32,225 bases of DNA. Source: Opitutales bacterium. Its GTDB lineage: Bacteria > Verrucomicrobiota > Verrucomicrobiia > Opitutales > UBA953. Shown in pieces: positions 23,504 to 30,504 of the stretch; position 1 is the stretch's first letter; each line of letters opens with the position of its first letter. A model generated the notes under the pieces. The model saw only the letters and a program-made list of their open reading frames with translations, was not told the DNA's origin and did no database searches. The translations under genes and the position numbers were made by a program. The stretch lies in contig JAFYWY010000053.1 in assembly GCA_017546455.1 (NCBI GenBank), forward strand, positions 1-32,225, read 5' to 3'.

Positions 23504-24466
23504 TTAAGCCCTCAACTTGGCGTTTTCCTGCGCGAGGAAGGCGAGAATGGCCTTTTGCGTGTGCAGGCGGTTTTCCGCTTCGTCGAAAATGATGCTTTGC
23601 GGGCCCTTGAGCACGCCTTCGGAAACTTCTTCGCCGATGTGCGCCGGGAGGCAGTGCATGAAGTACGCATCCTTCTTCGCGAGCGACATCAGGTGTTCGT
23701 TGACCTGGTAGGGACGGAATTCGCGGAGACGGCGCTCCTTTTCGTCTTCCATGCCCATGCTGACCCAAACGTCGGTGTAGAGCACGTCGGCGCCCTTGGC
23801 TGCCGCTTCGGGGTCGGTCGTGAACGTGAAATTCGGCGCAATGCCGTCTGCTTCAAACTGCTTGTAAAGTTCTGCCGGCGGTTCGTAGCCTGCGGGACCG
23901 CAGAGCACGACTTCCATGCCGAGATGCACGCAACCGAGCGCGAAGGTGTTGCCCATATTGCAGGCCGTGTCGCCGATGAAGACGATTTTGCGACCGCGCA
24001 ACGAAGCGCCCATCTGCTTGGCATCTCCGCCGCTCCAGCGTTCCGCGAGCGTGAACATGTCCGTGTAGAACTGGCAGGGATGGAGGAAATCCGAGAGCGC
24101 GTTAACAACCGGCATCGAGCCTTCGTTGACGAAGGTTTCGAGCAGGGAGTGCTCATGGCAGCGAATCACCATTCCGTGCAGGTAGCGGGAAAGCACTTTC
24201 GCCGTATCTTCCGGCGTTTCCCCGCGAGCCAACTGCATGTCTTCCGCGTTGAGCATGACGGGATTGCCGCCGAGCTCGTGTACGCCGACTTGGAAGGAAA
24301 CACGCGTGCGCGTCGATTTTTTGAAAAAGAGTAGCCCCCAGGATTGGTTGGCGAGCGGCTTCGGCGCGTCCGCACTCCCGCGACCGGCTTTCAGCTTCGC
24401 GGCGAGTTCAAAAACGTAAGCGGCTTCTTCGACGCTCAAATCAGTTTCTTTCAAGAAATGTCTCAT
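23504..24466 (-). CDS. argF: Ornithine carbamoyltransferase
   Basis: A 320-residue enzyme making citrulline from ornithine and carbamoyl phosphate in arginine synthesis. The carbamoyl-phosphate loop is Ser51-Thr-Arg-Thr-Arg55 in FFKKSTRTRVSF. HPCQ, the ornithine-binding DVWVSMGM segment and FMHCLPAH follow the family order. Length is normal. The SMG and HCLP motifs favour the standard OTCase over the N-acetyl- or succinyl-ornithine variants. No other arg gene is nearby. The ~218 bp upstream of the start are AT-rich; I see no convincing ARG box. Confidence 0.93.
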   Translation of the reverse strand: MRHFLKETDLSVEEAAYVFELAAKLKAGRGSADAPKPLANQSWGLLFFKKSTRTRVSFQVGVHELGGNPVMLNAEDMQLARGETPEDTAKVLSRYLHGMVIRCHEHSLLETFVNEGSMPVVNALSDFLHPCQFYTDMFTLAERWSGGDAKQMGASLRGRKIVFIGDTACNMGNTFALGCVHLGMEVVLCGPAGYEPPAELYKQFEADGIAPNFTFTTDPEAAAKGADVLYTDVWVSMGMEDEKERRLREFRPYQVNEHLMSLAKKDAYFMHCLPAHIGEEVSEGVLKGPQSIIFDEAENRLHTQKAILAFLAQENAKLRA

Positions 24467-24616
24467 TGTCTGGCGGGAATAAATTGAAAAAATAAAGAGT
24501 AATTAGAATCCTGATGAAAATTTTATGCAATTCAATTTTGTCGAGGCATCACGGCGGTGTGCTTACTTAAACTGCTCATGCGGCTCAAGCAGCGCTCGGG
24601 AGAGTCTGCTACGCAA

Positions 24617-24651
24617 TTGCGAATTCCGAATGCTTACCGATTAGCGAATTC
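24617..24651 (+). repeat. Heptamer tandem array B1 (TTCCGAA-like)
   Basis: TTGCGAA, TTCCGAA, TGCTTAC, CGATTAG, CGAATTC: five degenerate 7-nt units, related to the array at 25321-25376. Confidence 0.55.
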
Positions 24652-24684
24652 TATAGGCGGCTTTAGCAGAATCATCCTTTGAGC

Positions 24685-24924
24685 GCTACCTATAGAAATT
24701 CGTTTTATCAAAAGCAGTTCACAAGCGTTCTTTCGTTCTGTTCGTCAGAACATGTGCTCCGGAGGTGCACTACATGGGATAACCGCGGGCGCAGGTGAAA
24801 CCGAAACCCGCGGATAGGCGGCCTTGCCACCATGCGCCGATTGAGGACACGCTTACATCCCTGACGTGCCTGCGGCGCAATGGACCGAGTTGCGTGCTTT
24901 CGCAAACGAATTTTTAGAGGTAGC
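24685..24924 (+). repeat. MITE-like structured repeat, full copy (copy 6)
   Basis: A 240-bp element with 21-bp terminal inverted repeats matching at 19 positions (left GCTACCTATAGAAATTCG at 24685-24702; right end AAACGAATTTTTAGAGGTAGC's arm, 24904-24924). Inside, in order: hairpin 1 GTTCTG-ttcgt-CAGAAC (24735-24751); hairpin 2 GTGC-tCCggaGGt-GCAC (24754-24770); hairpin 3 with outer arms CCGCGGG (24783-24789) and CCCGCGG (24807-24813) around inner stem GGT-gaa-ACC (24794-24802); and the CCTGCGGCGCAATGGA block (24864-24879). It encodes no protein. No clear target-site duplication is seen. Confidence 0.85.
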
Positions 24925-24957
24925 CCTAAGATGCGCCGGGAAAGCCGTTTCGGCGGA

Positions 24958-25031
24958 AAGCAAAGGGACCGGGCTAATCGAAGTCTGTTGCCTGTGTCTT
25001 GAGAAAGGACTCCGATCAGCCCGGTTTGCTT
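24958..25031. other. Long interrupted hairpin, possible structured RNA
   Basis: Arms AAGCAA, ACCGGGCT, ATCG, AGTC (24958-24984 region) pair in order with GACT, CGAT, AGCCCGGT, TTGCTT (up to 25031). The helices are separated by two single A/C mismatches and one 4-nt bulge, around a ~22-nt loop. That is 22 base pairs. No T run follows on either strand, so it is not an ordinary terminator. Confidence 0.6.
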
Positions 25032-25080
25032 ACTTATAGTGCAAAAGGATTCGCGATTGACTCTCCGGGGCTCTGCCGTG

Positions 25081-25123
25081 GACGCCCTTCCGGAAGGCAG
25101 GGACATACTTCCCGAAGGGCGTC
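25081..25123. other. Strong hairpin in the argF/PEP-CTERM 4 intergenic region
   Basis: GACGCCCTTC-c-GGAAG (25081-25096) pairs with CTTCC-c-GAAGGGCGTC (25108-25123): 15 base pairs, one C/C mismatch and an 11-nt loop. No T run follows, so it is probably not a terminator. The 956-bp gap 24467-25422 has no credible gene; it holds repeat copies 6 and 7, two heptamer arrays and these two hairpins. Confidence 0.6.
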
Positions 25124-25149
25124 TGTTCGTATTTAGAACATGGCAAAGG

Positions 25150-25318
25150 TTTTTAGAAAAGAGCGTAAAGTTCGTTCCATTGCGCCGCTGGAAGCTCGGG
25201 GATATATCAGCGTCGCTTAGCGGCGCATAAGGCCGGAGGCCTGTCCGTGGGTTTCGGATCTGCCTACACCCGCGGTTATCCCATGTAGTGCCCCTCCGGA
25301 GCACAGCCTCGAAGAGGC
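25150..25318 (-). repeat. MITE-like structured repeat, copy 7 (inverted)
   Basis: On the + strand: TTCCATTGCGCCGCTGG (25175-25191); hairpin GTCGC-tta-GCGGC; hairpin 3 with arms CCGTGGGT and ACCCGCGG (a T-G pair) and a partly mispaired inner stem (GGA/GCC); hairpin 2 GTGCcCC-tcc-GGaGCAC (25288-25304); outer end GCCTCGAAGAGGC (25306-25318). A stray terminal-repeat-like motif (TTCCGGAAATTCGTTTT) follows at 25395-25411, just before the PEP-CTERM gene's stop codon. Confidence 0.78.
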
Positions 25319-25320
25319 AA

Positions 25321-25376
25321 TTGCGAATAGTGAATCTCGAATTCCGAATGCTTGCTGCTTAGCGGATTCGATAAGC
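25321..25376 (+). repeat. Heptamer tandem array B2 (nnnnGAA-like)
   Basis: TTGCGAA, TAGTGAA, TCTCGAA, TTCCGAA, TGCTTGC, TGCTTAG, CGGATTC, GATAAGC: eight degenerate 7-nt units. The first four share a final GAA in register. Confidence 0.6.
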
Positions 25377-25422
25377 TAACTCCGTTTAAGGCTCTTCCGG
25401 AAATTCGTTTTCAGGGACACCT

Positions 25423-26268
25423 TTAGGCGCGCTTTCGGCGGCGGCTTCCCGCCAGACACAGAGCCCCGAGGCCCGCCAAGCAGGAAAATGCCGAAGGCTC
25501 GGGAATGGCGGAGATGGCAATCATGCCGATTGCGGATTCGGGAACTCCAGTCGTTTGACTTGCGTCTACATTGTCAAAATACAATACCAAAGCATTGCTT
25601 GCATTTGTCGGGGTAATATCGAAGCTGACCAAGATTTGGCGATTTGCGGAAAGCGCTACACCGTCCCAAGAAGCCCCACTCGGCGTTCTCCAATCCTGGA
25701 TGCCCATATCGCCGTATTGGCAGGCGATGTCTAAACCGTGGCTGCCGTTGGTTGAGTCATCGTCTGCTCCGCCGTGTGCTCCTCTAGTGCGGATATTGAG
25801 TGTGTCGCCTCTCGATTTGACTAAAAGTACAACTTTGTAGTTTTTCCCGATTTCGAATCCACCGAATTCTATTTTGATGCCGTTTGCAGCTTGTCCGTTT
25901 TTCCCGCCGACAAAAAGTCCTGTTTTCAGTCCATTGAAATCGTCGGAAGAACTCTTTCCGCTCGCAGAGTAAAGCGCTTCCAATGCGGCGTTATTACTCC
26001 AATCTGCATTTGAGAAGCTATTGACAGTGAGTGGAAGTGTGTTGATTCCCGTGACACCGTTTATTGAAAGCTGGATATTTAGTCCTGTTTTGTTGGTTTT
26101 CCAAAACTGGTCAGAGGTGAAGCCCGAAATTTCTAATTTTTGCGCTCCTGAGACGTTCCCGTCTCCCCAAGTGAGAATGTCGTGTACCTCGGCGTAGGCA
26201 GTGTTGGCCGCGATTAGGAGGCCGAGGCCTGTTAATAATATTGTTTTCTGGGTTATGGATTTAGTCAT
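25423..26268 (-). CDS. PEP-CTERM sorting domain protein 4
   Basis: A 281-residue secreted protein. The signal peptide is ~1-26 (TILLTGLGLLIAANTAYA). The tail is IPEPSAFSCLAGLGALCLAG then SRRRKRA. The middle is rich in Gly, Asn, Ser and Asp, probably a beta-sandwich; the strand GKNYKVVLLVKSRGDTLNIR and the late FDITPTNASNALVLYFDNVD resemble the C-terminal part of carbohydrate-binding-like domains of other PEP-CTERM proteins, but I cannot assign a family. Its middle DNA is richer in A/T than neighbouring housekeeping genes. Repeat copy 7 and heptamer array B2 lie directly 3' of it. No Shine-Dalgarno is seen. Confidence 0.87.
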   Translation of the reverse strand: MTKSITQKTILLTGLGLLIAANTAYAEVHDILTWGDGNVSGAQKLEISGFTSDQFWKTNKTGLNIQLSINGVTGINTLPLTVNSFSNADWSNNAALEALYSASGKSSSDDFNGLKTGLFVGGKNGQAANGIKIEFGGFEIGKNYKVVLLVKSRGDTLNIRTRGAHGGADDDSTNGSHGLDIACQYGDMGIQDWRTPSGASWDGVALSANRQILVSFDITPTNASNALVLYFDNVDASQTTGVPESAIGMIAISAIPEPSAFSCLAGLGALCLAGSRRRKRA

Positions 26269-26452
26269 GGTAAGACATTTAATTAAACTATATCAAATTG
26301 ATGGAGATTGTGTTTGGGAGGTGCAAGAAAATTTTCAATAAACGTCCTTGTCGGCGGAGAGCGTGTTTCCGGCGGAAGATTGTCGCAGTGTTTCGCTTGA
26401 AGCCGCCATTCATAATTGAATTTTCGGAACTTCTTTTTATGATTCGTGTTTC

Positions 26453-27097
26453 ATGGAGCTTTACAATTTTCGCGAGGAATATACGCGTGCCGGCTTGGAT
26501 TTGCCGGATTTGGCGGCATCGCCTTTCGACCAATTTCGTCTTTGGTTTGAGCAGGCCTGTGGGGCTAAGATTCCGGAGCCGAACGCGATGACGCTCTGCA
26601 CCGTCGGCGCGGACGGCATGCCCTCTGCGCGCACTGTTCTTCTGAAAGCCTATGACGAGCGCGGCTTCGTTTTTTTCACGAATTACACGGGGCGCAAGGC
26701 GGTCCAGATTCGAGAAAATCCGCGTGCGGCGCTCCTTTTCCCGTGGGTGACGCTCGAGCGGCAGGTGGCGATCGAAGGGCGCGTGGAAAAGATTTCTGCC
26801 GCGGAATCGCTCAAATACTTTATCAGCCGCCCGCACGGCAGTCAGCTCGGCGCCTGGGTCTCGCATCAGTCGAGCGTGATTTCCTCGCGCTCAATTCTTT
26901 TGAAAAAGCTCGACGAAATGAAGCGCAAGTTCAGCGAAGGCAAGGTGCCGCTACCGGATTTTTGGGGCGGATACCGCGTGGTTCCCGCACGCATTGAATT
27001 TTGGCAGGGCCGTCCGAACCGCCTTCACGACCGTTTTGAGTACTCGCGTGAAGACGAAAAATCTTCCGTTTGGGCCATCAACCGTCTCGCACCTTAA
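26453..27097 (+). CDS. pdxH: Pyridoxamine/pyridoxine 5'-phosphate oxidase
   Basis: A 214-residue FMN enzyme that oxidises PNP or PMP to pyridoxal 5'-phosphate. Family signatures are [19 protein letters not shown], the FMN-binding [23 protein letters not shown] and [11 protein letters not shown]. The C-terminal substrate-binding [11 protein letters not shown] is also present. Length is normal and the start gives the usual N-terminal helix. It is the first gene of a run with coaC, hemY, cmk, plsC and rimO. Confidence 0.95.
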   Translation: MELYNFREEYTRAGLDLPDLAASPFDQFRLWFEQACGAKIPEPNAMTLCTVGADGMPSARTVLLKAYDERGFVFFTNYTGRKAVQIRENPRAALLFPWVTLERQVAIEGRVEKISAAESLKYFISRPHGSQLGAWVSHQSSVISSRSILLKKLDEMKRKFSEGKVPLPDFWGGYRVVPARIEFWQGRPNRLHDRFEYSREDEKSSVWAINRLAP

Positions 27098-27118
27098 TTG
27101 CTTGGAGTTCACACACTC

Positions 27119-27664
27119 ATGTTTCTCGAAAATAAAAAAATCGCTCTCGCCGTCACCGGTTCTATCGCTGCTTACAAGGCGGCGGAAATCGTCTCGCTTA
27201 TGGTCAAGGAAGGCGCGCAGGTCCGCGTGCTGATGACGCCGGAAGCGGCGCGTTTCATCTCGCCGCTCACGTTGAAAACGCTTTCCCGAAATCCCGTGAT
27301 TTCCGATCTTTGGTCGGAGGACGAGGGGTGGGTGCCCGGGCATATCGACGTTGCCGGCTGGGCGGATCTTTTCCTCGTGGCGCCCGCGACGGCACACATG
27401 ATTGCCTGTTTCGCAAACGGTCTTGCTCCGGAAGTCATTTCCTGCACTTACCTGGCGACGCGCGCGCCGGTCGTCATTGCGCCCGCGATGAACTGCAATA
27501 TGCTCGACCATCCGGCGACGCAGGAGAATCTCGACAGGCTGCGTTCCCGCGGCAACATCATCGTTGAGCCGGCGGCGGGCATGCTCGCTTGCGGCTACGA
27601 AGGGCGGGGCAAACTCGCGGCTCCGGGCGAGATCCTCGAGCATGTCGTCAATATTATCGGCTAA
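27119..27664 (+). CDS. coaC: Phosphopantothenoylcysteine decarboxylase, CoaC-only
   Basis: A 181-residue flavoprotein that decarboxylates 4'-phosphopantothenoylcysteine in CoA synthesis. The N-terminal VTGSIAAYKA, the HIDVAGWADLFLVAPATAHMI segment with the active His, the PAMNCNM motif and the Cys-containing GMLACGYEGRGKLA all fit. The frame is open from a TTG at 27098, but the ATG at 27119 has a GGAG 11 nt upstream and gives the family N-terminus. In most bacteria CoaC is fused to the ligase CoaB; here the protein stops after the decarboxylase, and no coaB follows. hemY starts 3 nt after the stop. Confidence 0.9.
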   Translation: MFLENKKIALAVTGSIAAYKAAEIVSLMVKEGAQVRVLMTPEAARFISPLTLKTLSRNPVISDLWSEDEGWVPGHIDVAGWADLFLVAPATAHMIACFANGLAPEVISCTYLATRAPVVIAPAMNCNMLDHPATQENLDRLRSRGNIIVEPAAGMLACGYEGRGKLAAPGEILEHVVNIIG

Positions 27665-27667
27665 GCA

Positions 27668-29050
27668 ATGACGGGGAAAAAAGTGCTGGTGCTCGGCGGC
27701 GGTATTGCCGGGCTGACGGCGGCGAACGTGTTGCGTTCCCGCGGGGCGGAAGTGACCCTGCTTGAAGCGTCCAACCGCGTCGGCGGAAATGTGCGGACGA
27801 TCAGCCGCGACGGCTTTTTGGCGGAGTCGGGGCCGAACAGCTTTATTGTCGAAGAAAAGGAACTTTACGATTTTCTGCGTTCGAGCGGCGTTTTGGAAGC
27901 GGCTATCGATGTGGCTCCGGTTGCCAAAAAACGCTTCATCGTACGCGGCGGCAAGCCGCTTGCCGTGCCGTCGTCGCCGCTGAAGGCCGTTACGACGCCG
28001 CTGTTTTCCTTTGCGGGGAAATTGCGTTTGCTCGGCGATATTTTCGTGCGCCGCGGGCATCCCGAGCGCGAGGAGAGCGTCGCCGATTTCGTGCGCCGTC
28101 GCATCGGGAAGGAAATGTACAACTACGCGTTGAATCCTCTGGTGGCGGGCGTTTTTGCCGGCGCGCCGGAGAAGCTTTCCGTGCGTTATGCGTTTCCGAA
28201 GGTCTGGCATCTCGACCAGCAATACGGCTCGCTGATCCTCGGCACTTTCCCGAATGCCAAGGCCAAAAAAGCGTCCGGGCTTTACGAAAAAAAACGCACG
28301 CTTTCTTTCCCGCAGGGCATGGAAACGATGCCGAAGCTGCTTGCGAAAAAACTCGGCCGCAGCTTGCGCCTGAATGCGACGCTGACGGAGCTGGTGCCCG
28401 AGGGGAAGCGCTGGCGCGCACGTTGGTTTACCTGCGGGTCGGTTTGCGACTTTTTTGAGCAGGACGACATTTTTGACGCCGTCGTCTCCGCTGTCCCGCC
28501 TCAGGCCTGGAGTAAAATTTTTGCCGCCGTTCCCGCGCTCGCCGAACCGCTCGGTGCCGCCGCCTCGCTCGTTTATCCGCCGGTGACAACGCTGACGCTC
28601 GGCTACAAGCGCGAAGACGTGGCCCACCCGCTCGACGGCTTCGGCGCGCTCATTCCCGAGCTCGAAAAACGAAAAATCCTCGGCTCGCTGTGGACTTCGT
28701 CGTTTTTCCCGAATCGTGCTCCCGAAAATTGCGTGACGCTGACGACTTACATCGGCGGCGCGCGTCAGCCCGAGCTCGCGAAGCTTTCCCGCGAAGAAAA
28801 AACGGCGCTCGCCCGCGAGGAGCTGGCATCGCTTTTCGGCGTAAAGGGCGAACCGCTTTTTGTCGAAGTTTGCGAACACGAGGCCGCCATCCCGCAGTAC
28901 AATCTGGGCTACGGCACTTTCCTGCAGGCGCTCGACGCGGCGGAAGCGGCTTTCCCGAATCTTTATTTCTGCGGGAATTATCGCGGCGGGATTGCCGTCG
29001 GAGCGACCCTGCTCAACGCCGTCCGTTGCGGCAAGCGCGTGAGCGCGTAA
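27668..29050 (+). CDS. hemY: Protoporphyrinogen oxidase, HemY-type
   Basis: A 460-residue FAD enzyme oxidising protoporphyrinogen IX (or coproporphyrinogen III in some lineages) in heme synthesis. The N-terminal FAD motif is GGGIAG (10-15), followed by LLEASNRVGGNVRT. The C-terminal FAD segment is YFCGNYRGGIAVGATLLNAV. The middle LNPLVAGVFAGAPEKLSV is typical of the HemY family. It lies in the pdxH-rimO run. Whether it acts on proto- or coproporphyrinogen cannot be told from the sequence by eye. Confidence 0.92.
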   Translation: MTGKKVLVLGGGIAGLTAANVLRSRGAEVTLLEASNRVGGNVRTISRDGFLAESGPNSFIVEEKELYDFLRSSGVLEAAIDVAPVAKKRFIVRGGKPLAVPSSPLKAVTTPLFSFAGKLRLLGDIFVRRGHPEREESVADFVRRRIGKEMYNYALNPLVAGVFAGAPEKLSVRYAFPKVWHLDQQYGSLILGTFPNAKAKKASGLYEKKRTLSFPQGMETMPKLLAKKLGRSLRLNATLTELVPEGKRWRARWFTCGSVCDFFEQDDIFDAVVSAVPPQAWSKIFAAVPALAEPLGAAASLVYPPVTTLTLGYKREDVAHPLDGFGALIPELEKRKILGSLWTSSFFPNRAPENCVTLTTYIGGARQPELAKLSREEKTALAREELASLFGVKGEPLFVEVCEHEAAIPQYNLGYGTFLQALDAAEAAFPNLYFCGNYRGGIAVGATLLNAVRCGKRVSA

Positions 29051-29125
29051 AACTGCCGATTCGAGGCTTTGTTTCCCGCGTGCGGCTTACAGATTCCCTT
29101 GATTCCCGGCACTATCTTCTGTTTC

Positions 29126-29815
29126 ATGATGCGTATGGCTCTACCTTTCATCGTTATTGCCGTTGACGGCGGTGCGGCTTCCGGAAAATCTTCCACCTCG
29201 CGTGCCCTCGCGGCGCGTTTTAATTTGCTGCACGTCGATACCGGCGCACATTATCGCACGGTCGCGCTTTCTCTCCTGAAGCGCGGAATTGATTCCCCCG
29301 AAGCCTTCGAGGCCGCCGAAAATGATTTGCTCGCCCATCTCGAACTGGGAACGCAAATCGATGGGCATGAGGCCGCCATGAGCATCAGCGGGGAAGTACC
29401 CGCCAGCGAGGCGATTCGCAACGACGCCGTCAATGCCGTCGTTTCCCGCTTCGCCGCCATTCCCGCCGTGCGCAAATTCCTTTTCGATTATCAGCGCTCG
29501 CAGGCCAAGGTCGCCGAAGAAAACGGATTCGCCGGCCTGATTATGGACGGCCGCGACATCGGTTCCGTGATTTTCCCGGACGCGGATCTGCGCATTTTCC
29601 TGACGGCGGATGTCGCTGCCCGGGAACGCCGCCGCGCCGCCGAAGGCATCGGCGATTCGATTGCCTCGCGCGACAAGCTCGACGCTTCCCGCAAGACGGC
29701 TCCGCTGGCGTGCCCGGAAGGCGCAACCCTGATCGACAGCACATTCTTGAATTTGGAACAGGTTGTCGATAAAATCTCCGATATGATTCGGGAAAAACTC
29801 GGACAAAAGGCTTAA
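29126..29815 (+). CDS. cmk: Cytidylate kinase
   Basis: A 229-residue nucleoside monophosphate kinase that phosphorylates CMP and dCMP. The P-loop is GGAASGKSS (Gly15-Ser22), followed by LLHVDTGAHYRTVAL. The GRDIGSVIFPDADLRIFL segment is a Cmk hallmark. Near the C-terminus SRDKLDASRKTAPL matches the R-x-x-D-x-x-R-x-x-x-P motif. The frame is open to a TTG at 29069, but two adjacent ATGs at 29126 and 29129 lead straight into the family N-terminus. plsC starts 2 nt after the stop, a common cmk neighbour. Confidence 0.9.
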   Translation: MMRMALPFIVIAVDGGAASGKSSTSRALAARFNLLHVDTGAHYRTVALSLLKRGIDSPEAFEAAENDLLAHLELGTQIDGHEAAMSISGEVPASEAIRNDAVNAVVSRFAAIPAVRKFLFDYQRSQAKVAEENGFAGLIMDGRDIGSVIFPDADLRIFLTADVAARERRRAAEGIGDSIASRDKLDASRKTAPLACPEGATLIDSTFLNLEQVVDKISDMIREKLGQKA

Positions 29816-29817
29816 CC

Positions 29818-30462
29818 ATGGAAATGTTTACGGACAAACTGCTTTACTCGTTGGTTTACTACGGCGCGCGTGCATTCATGCACACTTTCGGACGCCTTGA
29901 TGTTTACGGCTTGGAAAATATCCCCAAGTGCGGTTGCCTCATCGCGAGCAACCACGTCAGCTTCATCGACCCGCCGCTGATCGGTTCGTCCATCCCGAAA
30001 GAAATGTTTTTCCTGGCGCGCAAAACGCTCAACGACAATCCGATTCTCGGACGCGTGTTGCCGCATTGTAACGTGATCCCCGTTGACCGCGACGGCGGCT
30101 CGGACGTGGCGGCGTTTAAGAAAATGTTTAAGGTTTTGCGCGACGGCCACTCGATTTTGCTTTTCCCGGAAGGTACGCGAAGCAAGGACGGCAAGTTCGG
30201 CAAGGCCCAGGGCGGCGCCGGCCTGATTGCCTGCAAGGCGCGTGTTCCCGTCGTTCCGGTCCGTCTCTTCGGGACCAATGAAGTCCTCCAGCGCGGCACC
30301 TTCCTGCCGAAACGCGCGGAACTGAAAGTCTGTTTCGGCAAGCCGATGTATCCGGAAGAATTCGACCCGGGCAAGGATTTCCCGGACCGCTTCCGCGAGG
30401 CTTCCCGCCGATTCATGGCACGCATCGCCGAGATGGAGGAACCGGGCGCGCCGAAGTACTAA
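29818..30462 (+). CDS. plsC: 1-acylglycerol-3-phosphate O-acyltransferase
   Basis: A 214-residue acyltransferase that makes phosphatidic acid from lysophosphatidic acid at the inner membrane. The catalytic motif is NHVSFID (His46, Asp51). The substrate-binding motif is FPEGTRS (Phe116-Arg121), and VPVVPVRLFG follows. A short hydrophobic N-terminal stretch (~8-24) may attach it to the membrane. Length is normal. It follows cmk with a 2-nt gap and precedes rimO by 42 bp. Confidence 0.92.
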   Translation: MEMFTDKLLYSLVYYGARAFMHTFGRLDVYGLENIPKCGCLIASNHVSFIDPPLIGSSIPKEMFFLARKTLNDNPILGRVLPHCNVIPVDRDGGSDVAAFKKMFKVLRDGHSILLFPEGTRSKDGKFGKAQGGAGLIACKARVPVVPVRLFGTNEVLQRGTFLPKRAELKVCFGKPMYPEEFDPGKDFPDRFREASRRFMARIAEMEEPGAPKY

Positions 30463-30504
30463 TCGGCCTCCGAAACGTTTTTAGTCTTAAAACAGCGGCT
30501 TATT

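Noticed and set aside
24467-24560. ARG box or similar operator upstream of argF
   Set aside because: The AT-rich sequence contains TTCAATTT-like fragments but no paired TGAAT/ATTCA operator.
26951-28879. 642-codon minus-strand open frame across coaC and hemY
   Set aside because: It is antisense to three clearly recognised genes and has low-complexity, basic composition.
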